Positions 13,019 to 24,700 of a DNA stretch of 64,000 nucleotides are shown piece by piece. Source of the stretch: Cryptomeria japonica (Eukaryota > Streptophyta > Pinopsida > Cupressales > Cupressaceae); NCBI RefSeq assembly GCF_030272615.1, contig NC_081410.1, positions 220,461,415 to 220,525,414 of the forward strand. The letters run 5' to 3'. Below the pieces are notes generated by a model, which was given only the letters and a program-made list of their open reading frames with translations, did not search any database and was not told the DNA's origin. Position 1 is the first letter of the stretch. Every line of letters starts with the position of its first letter. A program made the translations under genes and the position numbers.

Positions 13019-13130
13019 ATTTTATGCATAAAATATATTTTTTCCAACATTGATAAAGATTTATGGGTTAGCATCGCAAATGAGTCAAAAACAGAAATGA
13101 TAATTAAAATTGAAATTTTGAATCATCCCT

Positions 13131-13251
13131 GCAAATGTGAATTAGCTTATACAAATGTGAATTACTGTCAATACAAATGCAAACTAGAATCTACACAAAT
13201 GTGAACTGTTATGAACAGATGCAAATTTCTGCATGGACAGATGTGTAGCAC
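13131..13251. repeat. Second array of the same 20-22-bp repeat
   Basis: Units starting at about 13131, 13151, 13173, 13195, 13215 and 13237 share the acaaatgtgaa or acaaatgcaaa head of the first array, with lengths of 20 to 22 bases. The array lies between the 78-codon ORF and the primer-binding site. Confidence 0.72.
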
Positions 13252-13261
13252 TTTTTTGTTA

Positions 13262-13280
13262 GTTCACGTCGGGTTCACCA
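13262..13280 (-). promoter_or_regulatory. Primer-binding site of G1
   Basis: On the minus strand the LTR end (GGAAACA) is followed by one base and then TGGTGAACCCGACGTGAAC. It begins with the TGG expected from a tRNA CCA end and lies directly inside the LTR. The tRNA is not assigned. The nested element at 50600 has the same sequence with one mismatch. Confidence 0.8.
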
Positions 13281-13610
13281 TTGTTTCCAAGGGTAAATTC
13301 AATCATAAAATCAATCAAATTATAAGAGAAAATCACAACTCTAATCTAATTAGAAATACTCCTAAATGACAATGAAATAATGCTTAAATCAAATGAATAA
13401 CAAAACTCTAATTAAACTACCTCAATTGATTCAACAAAGCTTCAATATCTCTTCTCTGAATTGTGTATGTAGGTGGCTCTCAAGTGTTGCACTAGGATTT
13501 CCTGCATAAGTTAGACAATTATTTTGAAGATAGTGATTCTAGATTGAAATAGGGAAACAAGCCTTGCTTTTATAGATTTTCTGGTGAGATGGGGGGAGAA
13601 ATTGAATTGA

Positions 13611-13800
13611 AGTGTTGATTGATAGATAACTAGTTTTGATTGATCAGTTAAGTGGATTGATTGACCTGCTAACATGATAGATTGATTTGTTAACTCGTTT
13701 GATTGATTAGTAGACTGCATTGATTAGGGAGATGATTGAATTGATTAGCTAGTTGACTAGATTGATTGAGGAGAAGACTGAATTGATTGATTAGTCAGAA
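13611..13800. repeat. Degenerate 'gattgatt' repeat within the G1 LTR
   Basis: About eight units beginning with gattgatt or gattga recur every 20-25 bases (for example near 13641, 13664, 13678, 13702, 13762). The short minus-strand ORF at 13511-13720 (repeated NQS) is a by-product of this repeat and is not annotated as a gene. Confidence 0.6.
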
Positions 13801-13953
13801 AAGGTGATTTGGAGTGAAAAGGGGAGATTGGAGAGTTAACCGATTTGATCAATCAGTTTTGATTTTCAACATGTGCTGTAGGAGATTGAATTGAAATTCA
13901 TTTTCATTTTGATTTGAATTTGAATTTGGATTTTCGAATGTTGAAATGCACAT

Positions 13954-14087
13954 GAGATTAACTGAAATTTATTGAAATTCAGATTTGGTGAAATGTGAAT
14001 TTGGAAAAATGAAATTAGATGAGATTAACTGAAATTTATTGAAATTCAGATTTGGTGAAATGTGAATTTGGAAAAATGAAATTAGAT
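13954..14087. repeat. Perfect tandem duplication, 2 x 67 bp, within the G1 LTR
   Basis: The 67 bases starting gagattaactgaaatttatt at 13954 are repeated without a mismatch from 14021 to 14087. The surrounding LTR is old, so the duplication (or its homogenisation) is more recent than the element. Confidence 0.9.
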
Positions 14088-14424
14088 GGAATTAGTTGAA
14101 ATTCGAATTTGGGGAACTCGAGGAATGAATGAATTAATTAAATAATTTAAATGAAATTATTTAATCATTAGGAATAGGATTAATTAAATAATAAAGATTA
14201 TTTAATTAGGGGAATTAATCATAATTAATAGTTAATTAATATTTGAGAAGGGGGTAAATGATGAATTGATAAAGAGATGGAAAATGATTATTTAGTAATG
14301 ATTAAAATTGATGATTGAATTAGTTTAGAAGAACAAATTAGCTTAATTAAATAATTAAATAATTATTTAACTAATGAGATGATAAATTAGTACATGATTG
14401 ACGAGACGTTTTTAGGTGTCTACA

Positions 14425-15055
14425 ATTGCATTTTGTAATATGTAGTGTATGTTGAGCCAACCTTGAAATAAGGTTGATGTCTTGTATAAATATATGTAAT
14501 AGTCATTAAGAGTAGTATGGCTACATGAAAATATTGTATCAATCATTCAGTAGTAGGTATAAGTGTGTGAAGTTTTGTGAATTTGTGAAGAAGTGTTGCA
14601 GAACAAATTTGACAATGAGCTTAACCAGAACTATACTCAAGTATGTTGAGATGCTATTTCATCAGTTCATGATTCTTTGGATGTAATCCAAATGTTTTTG
14701 TAAGTCAGTGAGACTTCTTGTGTGGTAGTGAACCTTCCCTAAAGGTTTTACTTTCTGGGTTTTGTAATTTGAGGAGTGAGCTCTAGGTAGTGTGCCTGAA
14801 TACATGTGCATTCCCCATTGTATTATTTCACTTACTCCTAATAGGGTATTATCTCATTGTGGGTAGGTTCCCATCGTGGTTTTTTCCTTAACTGGGTTTT
14901 TCATATAAAAACATCTTGGTGTTATGTGTGTTGTTGTTGTGGCATTGTTTTATGCTTTAACTGTTGATTATCAGATCAAAATTGTGGTTTAAGTTGCAAA
15001 AGTTTTTGTGCAAACTGATTCACCCCCCTCTCAGTTTGTTGCATTGTTTCCAACA
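14425..15055 (+). repeat. 3' part of a Ty1/copia LTR, interrupted by G1
   Basis: The sequence has the usual end of plant copia LTRs: gattcacccccctctcagt near 15020, then a terminal caaca at 15055. It starts abruptly at the G1 boundary, so its 5' part should lie left of the window. No primer-binding site (tggtatcagagc) follows, which points to a solo LTR. Confidence 0.65.
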
Positions 15056-16023
15056 ATGTTTGTATGTGTAAGTGGTCCTTTGTGTCTCCTTTCATGTTGG
15101 TATTGTTGGACTATTTTAGTTGTGTTGTGTGTGGCCTTGTGTCTATACCCTAGCACAGTGGGTGGGCCTTTGAGTTGCACATGGTTAGGTTGTTGCCTTA
15201 CCTTCATTGGGGACTGGTGGTCTTGTTTGTGAGTATTGATGGATCTTGTATCTTTCCAGTTTCTCTCATTCCTTGTTGCAGATAATTTAGTGATGTTTTA
15301 GCGGATGTTACGTATATTAGATATCATTGTAATTGTAATACTATCATTGTGTATTGGATACTCCTTATGAAGATTGATGTAATAATAGTTAATGTATTGG
15401 AAAGATTATGCAATCTTGAATGATGTTTAAGTAGTACGATGTCGGTATCAACTACTCTCTCATAGATGAATGCTTGTTCATATTTTATGCTTAAGTTTAT
15501 CATGCGAGAACTTTGTTTGGTGTTTTAAAATGAAAATGTGTTCTTTCTTAGCATAATCTTATCATTAATGCAATATGGCTTAATAATCTTAATCATTGTG
15601 TACAGTGTTGCTTAAGTAGTGACGTTAGGGAACCCACAAGAGGACTTAGATTAGATGAATGTCTATCTTCCACATGTGCAAATGTTTAAATTAATTTTCT
15701 AATGAGTTGTTACTGTAATTTGTCTTGTTTTTCTTTAAAATAAAAGTAAAAAACTTGCTATGTTTCCTTAGTTTGTTTGTTGTCATCATCTAGAGTTCCT
15801 TAGCAAGGTGTGTAGAGTGTTGCTTAAGTAGTGACATTAGGGAACCCACAAGAGGACTTAGGTTAGATGAATGTCTATCTTCCACATGTGCAAATGTTTA
15901 AATTAATTTTCTAATGAGTTGTTACTGTAATTTGTCTTGTTTTTCTTTAAAATAAAACTAAAAAACTTGTTATGTTTTCTTAGTTTGTTTGTTGTCATCC
16001 TCTAGAGTTCCTTAGCAGGGTGT
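15056..16023. other. Intergenic stretch with a 212-bp tandem duplication
   Basis: Positions 15056-15603 show no recognisable gene. Positions 15604-15815 and 15816-16022 are two copies of one 212-bp unit (starting agtgttgcttaagtagtgac) with few differences. A short ORF at 15008-15232 is not supported by any motif. Confidence 0.75.
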
Positions 16024-16032
16024 TACACACAT

Positions 16033-16063
<31 letters not shown>

Positions 16064-16107
16064 CACGCGCGCACGCACACACACACACACACACACACAC
16101 ATATCTA
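16024..16107. repeat. CA/CG microsatellite
   Basis: About 80 bases of (CA)n with scattered ta and cg steps (acacacgcgcgcacgcacac), followed by a tatata run at 16110-16140. Alternating purine-pyrimidine sequence of this kind can adopt left-handed DNA. Confidence 0.95.
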
Positions 16108-16344
16108 TGTGTGTATATATGTATATATACACACAATATAGATTTTTTGCAAACCATCTCTATTTTGTAACAAAAGAAGTTTTTATTTTAAAAATATAGA
16201 TTATAGTATATACACACATATATATGTTATTTACTATTGTGTTGCAAAAAATGAAATGACTATTGTTATTTGTTTTTGTAACATATACAGGGCCAAACAA
16301 CTTGCATGTAGGTGAGTTGTAGGTGATGGTATGATGAAAGAATA

Positions 16345-17732
16345 AGTATCCGATAGAATACTGAGAGGGGGGGGGTGTGAATCAGTATACTGAAAAACTG
16401 ATACAAATTTCCCAAACTCAAATTCAATCACACAAAGTAAACATATCTCAGTCAAGATCAATATTCATAAGAATACTTGACATCAACTGGTTTGACTGTT
16501 ACGACAACTTAACAATAAACAACTTCAATCTTGTAAACATCAGCAATGCTTAATCATAATTCAACATATTCATCTCTCAATGCTTCTAGTTATCGTGCCT
16601 TATCAGAAGTTAATCAAAACAACAAATAAGATCATAACCACAAAAACATTCACCACTTGACACAAATTATTATATGTGGAAAACCCAAATAGGTAAAAAC
16701 CACGATGAGATGAGACTCACAAGGATAGCTATCTGAACTCTTCTGAAGTTCGCCCTATTAGGAGCCAAGCCTGTTAAAACTTTACAATAAGTCCTGTTAA
16801 GAACTAATTCCGGTTAGGAATCACCTGATTAAGGGATTTACAAATATGCCTTGATGAAAAGCACAATACCCTGTTAGGAGTAACCTCGTTGGAGGATTTA
16901 AGAATCCAAGCTAATGGACCACCTTGTTAGAGGATTTAATGAGTAACCAAGCTTGTTACAGCTTACCCGGTTAAGGGATTTCACTTCTGCTGTAATTGGT
17001 AGAAAACAATAGGTTTTCTTGATCTGTCTGAATAGCACTACATTTGCTTGATCAGATCCTTTTAAGCTTCAATCTGTCTTCAATCAAAGTGTAGATCCAT
17101 TCACTAGTTAGGCAACAACACACTCAACAGGTTTCTGCCAATCTTGCCAACAACTTTTACAAGCAACTTCATCAACCTTAAATACAAATCAATTAGGTCG
17201 GTAACACAACAAAAACCTAATTCTCATCATCAAGATTACAAACAAGTCAGTACAATCTTGACCCTTAAAATTCCAACCGCTCCATGATCACTGCTCCATC
17301 GGACTTTGTTAACTCATCACGCGTTGTGCATTAGATGCAATCCACTTTGCTCCTTCCCTATACAATAAACAAACGAGCCAAAACAATTTGAACTTATCCT
17401 TATACAATGATCACATGTGTCTCCATCATTACCGCTCATTAGATAATAAACCAACAAACTCGATCGGTTAGGGTTTAACAGCTGATAGGGTTTACCGGTT
17501 ACATTGCATAGAAAGGTTTAACCCTTTATACTGATTTACCAGTTCAACTCACAAATTTAACATATCGGTTTACAACATCTTTCACAAATCTCTTCTTATT
17601 GGTTACTAGCTAATATCAAAAACAACAATATCAACAATAACATGAATATCATTACCGGTTCAATTGACATCAATGACAACTTATCATTAATGCAATCTCT
17701 ATGCAAAATGCCAACAAACTCAAAATGCCAAT
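16345..17732 (-). repeat. Ty1/copia LTR, minus strand (probably solo)
   Basis: Read on the minus strand it starts near 17732 with ttggcattttgagtttgttg and ends with gattcacacccccccccctc at about 16366-16385. This is the C-tract end typical of plant copia LTRs. No gag-pol frame and no primer-binding site adjoin either end, so a solo LTR is likely. The exact ends and target duplication are unclear. Confidence 0.65.
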
Positions 17733-18892
17733 AGTAGGGTGGAAGTTATGTTCCTCATGGCCATAGATTTGGCTATGATATATGGGGACCATGAGTCTCC
17801 TCCCCATGGGGGTGACCATGAAAGGTGTCACCCCCTTAGCCTTATAAATCTCTAATCCTAAATATCATCTAAAATGATATATTCCATACTAGAATGTTCA
17901 CCCTAAATCTATTCCACTAATAATCATCATTAATTAATTAATTAATTATATTATGTAATTAGTCTAGTTCATCATCAATTAATTACAGTCTAACTCAACA
18001 ACATATCTAGCTATATAATATTAATTATGGAGGTACGAAATGCAAATCAAACAAGATGAACACAATTCAATGCAAGATCCAAATTCACATTCACAAAAAT
18101 CACTCAATAAAGCCTAAGATATATTCATAAATCAAATAATAAACAATATTACCACAACAAATACCTTAGATTGCTCCATTATTTCTTAATGCTTGCTTTA
18201 ATGCTCAATGCATTTTTTTTCACAAATTTTGTTGCATAAATTTGATATCATCATGATAGCATGAAGGCTTAACGCTTGATAATGGATGATGATAGGGCTA
18301 GTTTGATAATGATAATGATAATGATAGATGTGTGTTTGAAAATAGAATGTATAGGATACTTGATCATAAGAGTACTAACTAGGGTATGTCTCACATAACG
18401 TTTGATTAATTGTGGAGAATAATTAGAAAGATCAATAAATGATAAAATTTGAGAGAGAATACGACCTATAATGCACATGGATTGATCAGATGGAAGGATA
18501 GAAAGGGTGTAATGCACAAAGGAAATAAATAAAATATAAATATGTTAAATAAATTATTTTTATTTATTTAATTTTGGAAGGAAGGTGTTAATTAATTATA
18601 TAATTTTAAAAAATTATTTAATTATGAGAGAGAAACCAGATAAATTATTTAATTATTTATTTAATAGTGAAAGAAAATAGAAAAATTAATTAAATAAACA
18701 TATTTAGTTAATTACGAGTAGAAAAGGACAATGGATTAATTAAATAATTAAACTCTTTAATTAATAACATAAATACTAGCTTAATTAAATAATCAAAATT
18801 ATTTTTTTGATTAATTATTTAATTAATAAGGATAGAAGAAAATGATGAGAGGTGGCACGTGAAAATGCATTAGTCATTTTTAGATGTCTACA
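17733..18892 (-). repeat. Gypsy LTR fragment related to the G1 LTR
   Basis: On the minus strand the right end is TGTAGACATCTAAAAATGAC at 18892, close to the G1 LTR start TGTAGACACCTAAAAACGTC. It contains the same type of ttaattaaataatt-rich block (18540-18830). No coding sequence is attached. The left boundary abuts the copia LTR and was not resolved. Confidence 0.55.
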
Positions 18893-19150
18893 TTAATTAC
18901 TTCAATTAAACTATATTCCCTCCACCAATTTCAAGAATAAATGAACAATTAATTTGCTTTTTCCTCCATTTTTCCTCAATTGATGATTTTTGGGAACTTG
19001 CACCTCCATTATGTTTTATGGGAAGGAGAATGAATTGTAGAGATTTTTTTGGAAGATTGATGATGGAAAATGGATGAGAGAAATTTCCTTAAATCAAGGA
19101 GAAGATGAAGGACAATAGAATGACTATTCAACCATTAGGATGCACCATTG

Positions 19151-19314
19151 CATCAATGGTTGGATGCTACATAATTGAAGTTTTGGCTTCTCATTGATGA
19201 GGAATATTGTTAACTTCATATGAGACAATGGTACAATGAACATGCTGTAAACAATCCTCATCAATGATAAATCAAAACTTTAGTGTAGCATCCAACCATT
19301 GATGACTGGATAAC
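19151..19314. repeat. Imperfect inverted repeat (foldback), arms about 55-60 bp
   Basis: Arm one, 19151-19211, begins catcaatggttggatgctac; arm two, 19250-19314, ends gtagcatccaaccattgatg, its exact complement for 20 bases. Pairing continues with a few mismatches and small bulges to the inner ends, leaving a loop of about 38 bases. Weaker complementarity extends outward. It may be a MITE remnant or a small-RNA precursor. Confidence 0.8.
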
Positions 19315-19540
19315 CATTTCAAGCAACTACATCTCAAAATCCATGGAGCAAATCCACTTGCAATGATGGAGTTCGTACTTGGTAACATATTTTTATTTTT
19401 TTTTATTGTTTGAACCTCATTTTTTGCTTAATCTTGAGGTGAGCATTAGGATTCAGTTTCTATTTGCATTTGTCTTCTTATTTCTACTTAGTTTATTTTG
19501 TGCTCACACACGCATATCATATTTTATAATATGGTGCTTA

Positions 19541-19986
19541 TGTTTAAATTGCCTTACAAAAATAACTAGCATATCATGCTTTAAACTTATAACCTATGAC
19601 TTACAAATTAAAAATGTTTAATGTGTCACTACAAATACACATGTGAATCAATTTGATGACTTGTGGTTTTGTTTTAATGAAAGTCTAAATGCAAGTTAAT
19701 AAGTGTTTTGTTGGAGTTGATAGCTAATCCCATAGTTCCTAGAAATCACCCGCAACCAAAACACCTATCACATCATGTTTAAATTGCCTTACACAAATAA
19801 CTAACATATCATGCTTTAAACTAATAACCTTTGACTTACAAATAAAAAATGTTTATTGCGTCACCTGCAAATACACACGTGAATAAATTTGATTACTTGT
19901 GGTTTTGTTTTGATGAATGTCTAAATGCAAGTTAATAAGTGTTGTGTTGATAGCTAACCCAATAGTTCCTAGAAATCACTTGCAAT
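19541..19986. repeat. 235-bp tandem duplication
   Basis: Two diverged copies start tgtttaaattgccttaca at 19541 and 19776 and both end near tagttcctagaaatcac. Several substitutions and short indels separate them. Confidence 0.85.
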
Positions 19987-20640
19987 GAATACAATGAATG
20001 CTTATAAAAGTATAAAGATAAAACCCTAGAGAAATATTAAAAGAGAGTTTGACAACTATCCACATCATAACGAATGAGACAACATGTATTAAATAAAGCT
20101 CAATCTATTAAAAGATTAGTATAAGTTCATACGAACTCATCTTAAGACACGATTATTGAGACTAAGCTTGAAAAGACATTTCACACACAAAGACATTCAC
20201 TAAAGTAGCTCAAATAGCTAACTAAAAGATTTAAAGTGTATTCTTAAACTTAAAGTACACGTACATTATTCCATAAAAATTATTTGAACTCCTTTAAACA
20301 ATTCTATATAAAAACAATTCCACATCTCCATAGCTTCTATTTTATTACTCTTTAAAAATATTATAGAACCTCTTTTTATAAATAAAAATATTATAGAGCT
20401 TCTTTTTATGAATAAAAGTACCATAAATTCTTTTAATAAAAATAACTAAAATACACAAATACTAAAACCTTAAACCTTTTATAAAAGAGCATGTATCACT
20501 TGGAAAAAATATAAAAAATTATTATTCAATCACATGAAGAGTGAACCCTCTTAGAAGCATCCTTTTGCTTTATAAGAAATTCATTTGAATCCCGTGATGA
20601 ATTAAACGCGCTTAAATACAGGGATTAAGAACATCTGTAA

Positions 20641-21700
20641 ATCTACCATTGGAGAGCGCGAAAGACTAAACACATGATTTAGAAAAATTAATTAAGTAGG
20701 ATCATTGTCCCCTTCAAATTTCACGGAATTGGGGACAAAAAATGTCTTTTTTTTCTCTGGAATGGCTTCAAGCGTCTCATTCCAAGCCCGAGGAACAATT
20801 TTTCTCTGGGTGACAAAAAGCTTGGCGGTGTCGGGACACGGAGAAGTTTATGGCATTGGAATCTGTAAATCTCAAAGTTCCGCGAAGTTTTCAGAAGAAA
20901 ACTCCGAGAGCTAAAACACTTACTATAATGCCTTGGTAGTGCAACTCTCTGAAGATTGGCCAGATTTACAGCCAGCACAAACTCCTTTGTTGATTTTTTA
21001 ATGCTGTTTTGACATCTGCAACTTTCTGATAATCCAATGTAACTTCAACCTCAACTCCTAATTCACGTTTGGGCCCGTTTTCCAAACCAGAAAAGAAAAA
21101 TGATTCGGAAATCAAAACTACGTGTCGTCGATATCCTTTGTATTACTTATTCTATGTTGGGTTTCTGCAACAACGAGCTCGATTTCTGTACTGCAGTGTT
21201 TTCTGCAGAGCAAGATTGAGAAATTGAGTGAGAAACGACTAGTTTTGACATGTGGCAGACATTAAGGCTGTTTCGCAGAAGGAGAAGTAAATCTGAGAAC
21301 GCGATTGATGCTTTATTGCATGTAAACTTAAATCCATCCCATCTGTTTCTTTCGCCTTTACCCTTTATTCCTCTTAAATATTCCCATTCTTTGTTGTTTT
21401 TTCAGGGCTTTGACAAACCGTCCGCACCCACAAAATTGCCCATTTAAGTAAAGTAGGAATGCAGTGACTTCGGTTGCCTTTGCATTTAGGCTTTCCTCGA
21501 TTCCCGTAGATTTGTTCGCATTACTTGCCTTTAATTAAAATAAGGTTGTCGGAAAGAATTCGTGGCACTGTTGTTTCCTCTTTTTGTTTCCAAATACTTT
21601 ATCGGACGATTTAGTTAGGCTGAAGGAAATCATATAGGATTTAGTAAAATCTGCAGATTTTGTCATATTTAGGGTTTTTCTTGGAAGCAAGAGATTTGTA
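20641..21700 (+). promoter_or_regulatory. Upstream region of the DUF828 gene (putative promoter and 5' UTR)
   Basis: About 1 kb directly before the start codon is less AT-rich than the surrounding DNA and carries no transposon signature. CT-rich stretches (near 21340-21370 and 21570-21590) would suit a 5' UTR. A 65-codon ORF at 21250-21447 and one at 20705-20914 show no family match and could be upstream ORFs or chance. No TATA box could be assigned with confidence. Confidence 0.4.
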
Positions 21701-24700
21701 ATGGATTCTTCTACATTTGGTCACAATAAGTCTGTGCAATCTCTGGTAAATATTGAAGAAGAGTATCCAATATGTTTGCCTGGGATGTCATTTGCACCTC
21801 CGGAGACTCCGCAAGAGCCAATGGAATTCCTAGCTAGATCTTGGAGCATTTCAGCATTGGAGGTATCCAAGGCTCTTGCTCCGTTTACTGGTCATGGAGG
21901 GGGAAAAGGTCCCTCTGCTTTTCAAGAGAATACTAAGGTCGCGCCAGATAAATTGCCTTTAGTTACAGCTCCCTATTCATTTGCCTCCAATGGGACCTCG
22001 CAGCTAGTCATGGAACGGATTTTAACACACCCAGTAAGTATCTTTCTCCATCTTTTGGATTATTGCTTCCTGTCTGTGGATTCAGGCTTTTTCTTTTTCT
22101 TTTTGTCTACCAGTTGCTCTGTATAACGAGGTAGTTGTCAAATAGCAGTTTCTAAGAACCTTTTCTTGCATCGGATCACCTAAAAGGGGTTAAATAAGAA
22201 CATGAATTGAAACCCCAGCAAGCTAATAACATTCTTACAAAATTAATGATCTGCTTAGGTTCCAGTCTGATTCTAGTGGGCATCAAATTGTACTACATGG
22301 TTATGCTTTTGCTTTTGTGATGTAGAGAGTATTTTGTATGTTCGTGTGGTTTAGCATGATGTTTATAGCAATTCCCAAGATTTTTGAAGTATCAGTCTTG
22401 TGGTTACATTTTGAATTAATTGCAATAGATTGGAAGTGATCATTGTGGGTATAGACTCTAGGGTGACATTGTCTAGCCTTATAGTTGGTCATTTGATGTT
22501 CAAACTCTACTAGTGGTTTACAATGACGGGTGAATTTTGATTTGCAGGTATTGGAAATATATTGATTTTAATTACAAAAGTTATATAGGCGAGACTGAAA
22601 ATGCCTTCAATGGAATGAAAAAGAGTAGGAAGCGTGACATAGTGCTGCGCTCTCCAGCTTTTACCCCATTTTGAACCAGTAAATTCTAATATTATCTTTT
22701 CTACATGTCTGTATTCTAGAAAAACTTTTTCCCCAGATTTGGTCAAGTTCCCGAGATGGGTGTCATTGTTTGTGATGACGGGCATACTTCCAATCACGCA
22801 TACAAGCAGGGCTTGGGATGAATTACTTCATGTACTGAGTTTTTTGATATTGTTGTCAGAATATCTTTTGTTGCTGGGAAACTTATGGGTAGCTTTGTCT
22901 TATTTAGATAGGAACCTCCAAAACACTTTTTGTCACCCAGAAATACAGAAAATGACTTGAAGCTATAATGAGAGGAGAAATGCCCTACAAGCTAATGATT
23001 CATGAATTCCTTATTTGGGCTTCTGGGCAAAATGCTCTTTTTCCATTCTTGTAGTAAATTGCTTGGTTGTATGGAGCTTTGAGATGCTATGCATCTTGTG
23101 GGCTTAGCTGGTTATCAATTTAAATACAACAAAAAATATATAAGCATGATTCGATCCACTGTGGAACTCAGAGCAGTAAACATTCGACTCTATATTTGGG
23201 CTTTAGATAACAAAGGCCTTTGGTGGGTACTTGACATGCCCTGTGACATGATAACTACATTCACCTTTCCTCTTTTGTCTGTTCGTTTATCTGTTTAAAG
23301 CTAATAAATTCTTTCCCTGTACAGGAAAATTCCATCCTGACATCAAGAAAGAGTCTCCATGGTGGCGTTCCATTAAAAATCCAAACTGCTGGCTCATTTG
23401 GCGGAAGTCCTCCGATTTCTCCAAGGGAATCTGATGATCTTAAGGTGTGTTATCTATGTTGCATGAACTGGATGAATATAAAAACACACTACAGTGATAT
23501 GCCTCTTTCATGCTTCACTTGTTCCACTATGGCAAACTTTGCCGCTCCTTTTCACTAGGCAATTGTGTTAAAAGGAACTTTACATGTTTGTCTCCATTGT
23601 GTTATCCAGGCTTGTATTTTACTGCATTGAATTCTTAAACCCTGATCTTTGCCACACTGATCATAGTCGGAGCAAGTCATTTTCACAAGACAAATATGTT
23701 GCTAATGCATGCTAGATCTTTATATGTTTGTTTACATTGTCTTATCCAGGGTTGGATTTTACTGCAACGAGCTCTAAACCCTGATCTTTGCCACACTGAT
23801 CATGCTCTGAACAACAGGGTATGGCTCCTTGAAATATAGGTTTATATTTTTATGTGGATCTTTGTTAGCGTTTTAGTTTTCATTTTCAGAAAAACCTGTA
23901 TACGATGAACAGCATGAGCTTCCGAATCACACGCTGGTCAATTTTTGATGAGTATACATTGAATGATAAGGCAAGGACAACTATGGCTTGTTAAGGGAAG
24001 ACTGATTGCATTAGCCACTCTTTGACCATTTAATTGTGCATTTTATAGATTAAGTGAAACAATTAATATGAATGAGGTCTATCAGGAGTTACCAAAAAAT
24101 GTAACTATCTTATCTTGTTGCCAATTCAGAGCAGCAGTATTTAGTTGCTCGTCTGAACTATCTCTCTAAGTCTGAAATGGTTAGATTTCTAACCTGGACT
24201 TGTAGAATATTGTAACTATCTCGTCCCGTTGCAAATTGGGGCATCAGTATTTAGTTGCTCCTCTGGATTCTGCTTGATGACTGTTGTAGTTGTTACTGTA
24301 TCATCTTGCTGCAAATTAGAGCCTTAATGTTTAGTTGCTTTCGCTGACCTCTGCCAGAACAAACAGATGTCTATTTAATGCTTGGAAATTCTAACCAAGC
24401 ATTTTTTTCGCAGCTTTGCAAGAATGTCAGCTCTGCAAGAACACAAATACGGGGAAAAACAGTTGGAAGGTGGCTGAAAGATCTGAAAGAGAGAAAAAAA
24501 GAGGAGGCACGCACTCACAATGCACAGGTCCATGCAGCTATTTCAGTAGCTGGTGTAGCTGCTGCAGTTGCAGCAGTTGCGGCTGCTACTGCTACTTCAT
24601 CTGGCGAGAATGGCCAATTGAAGACAAGTATGGCAGTTGCATCAGCAGCTGCACTTGTAGCGGCGCAGTGTGTTGAGGTTGCAGAGTGTATGGGAGCAGA

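Larger units (their letters stand above)
10640..13261 (-). other. 5' leader region of G1
   Basis: This is the untranslated stretch between primer-binding site and gag on the minus strand. It holds two 22-bp repeat arrays, a 78-codon basic ORF and, at 11560-12540, blocks that recur in the leader of G2 (for example 'cccacatcttgatacttc' near 11660 and 'cccacatcttgatatttc' near 62720; 'tttcggttaca' near 12530 and 63970). The other small ORFs here look random. Confidence 0.6.
1..14424 (-). mobile_element. Ty3/gypsy Tat-like retrotransposon G1 (3' end outside window)
   Basis: Read on the minus strand the order is 5' LTR (13282-14424), primer-binding site (13262-13280), leader, gag, protease, linker with G-patch, RT, RNase H, integrase, a 3-kb spacer, and an ORF on the opposite strand whose tail occupies the first 350 bases. 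RT preceding integrase defines Ty3/gypsy. The RNase H sequence that remains, with its G2 counterpart, matches the dual RNase H layout of the Tat lineage. Every coding module carries stops or frameshifts, and RNase H has lost about 115 residues, so the copy is dead. The 3' LTR must lie left of base 1. The element sits inside an older copia LTR that resumes at 14425. Confidence 0.85.
13282..14424 (-). repeat. 5' LTR of G1 (1143 bp)
   Basis: On the minus strand the LTR starts TGTAGACACC at 14424 and ends GGAAACA at 13282, next to the primer-binding site. It contains an AT-rich block of ttaattaaataatt words at 14130-14400, a roughly 22-bp repeat at 13611-13800 and a perfect 67-bp tandem duplication. 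The base run attgc (14425-14429) is the predicted target-site copy; its partner is off the window. Confidence 0.8.
18893..20640. other. Intergenic region with inverted repeat and tandem duplication
   Basis: AT-rich DNA with no convincing gene. It contains a hairpin-forming inverted repeat at 19151-19314 and a 235-bp tandem duplication at about 19541-19986. The ORF at 19379-19621 is hydrophobic and Phe/Leu-rich without a family signature, and most likely chance. Confidence 0.6.

Noticed and set aside
13511-13720. 69-codon minus-strand ORF with repeated NQS words
   Set aside because: Produced by the gattgatt repeat of the G1 LTR; no start context or family match.
16024-16107. Possible CRISPR-like or functional repeat array
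   Set aside because: Plain dinucleotide microsatellite without spacers; plant nuclear context.
19379-19621. Hydrophobic 80-codon ORF as a membrane protein
   Set aside because: AT-rich DNA readily gives Phe/Leu/Ile runs, and its end overlaps a tandem duplication whose other copy is not open.
20705-20978. Overlapping ORFs on both strands upstream of the host gene
   Set aside because: No motif on either strand; possibly 5' flank or upstream ORF but not supportable as genes.
23877-23960. Extra exon in intron 2 (AG before aaaacctgtatacgatgaac)
   Set aside because: Not needed for the frame, and the translation does not resemble the family between exons 2 and 3.
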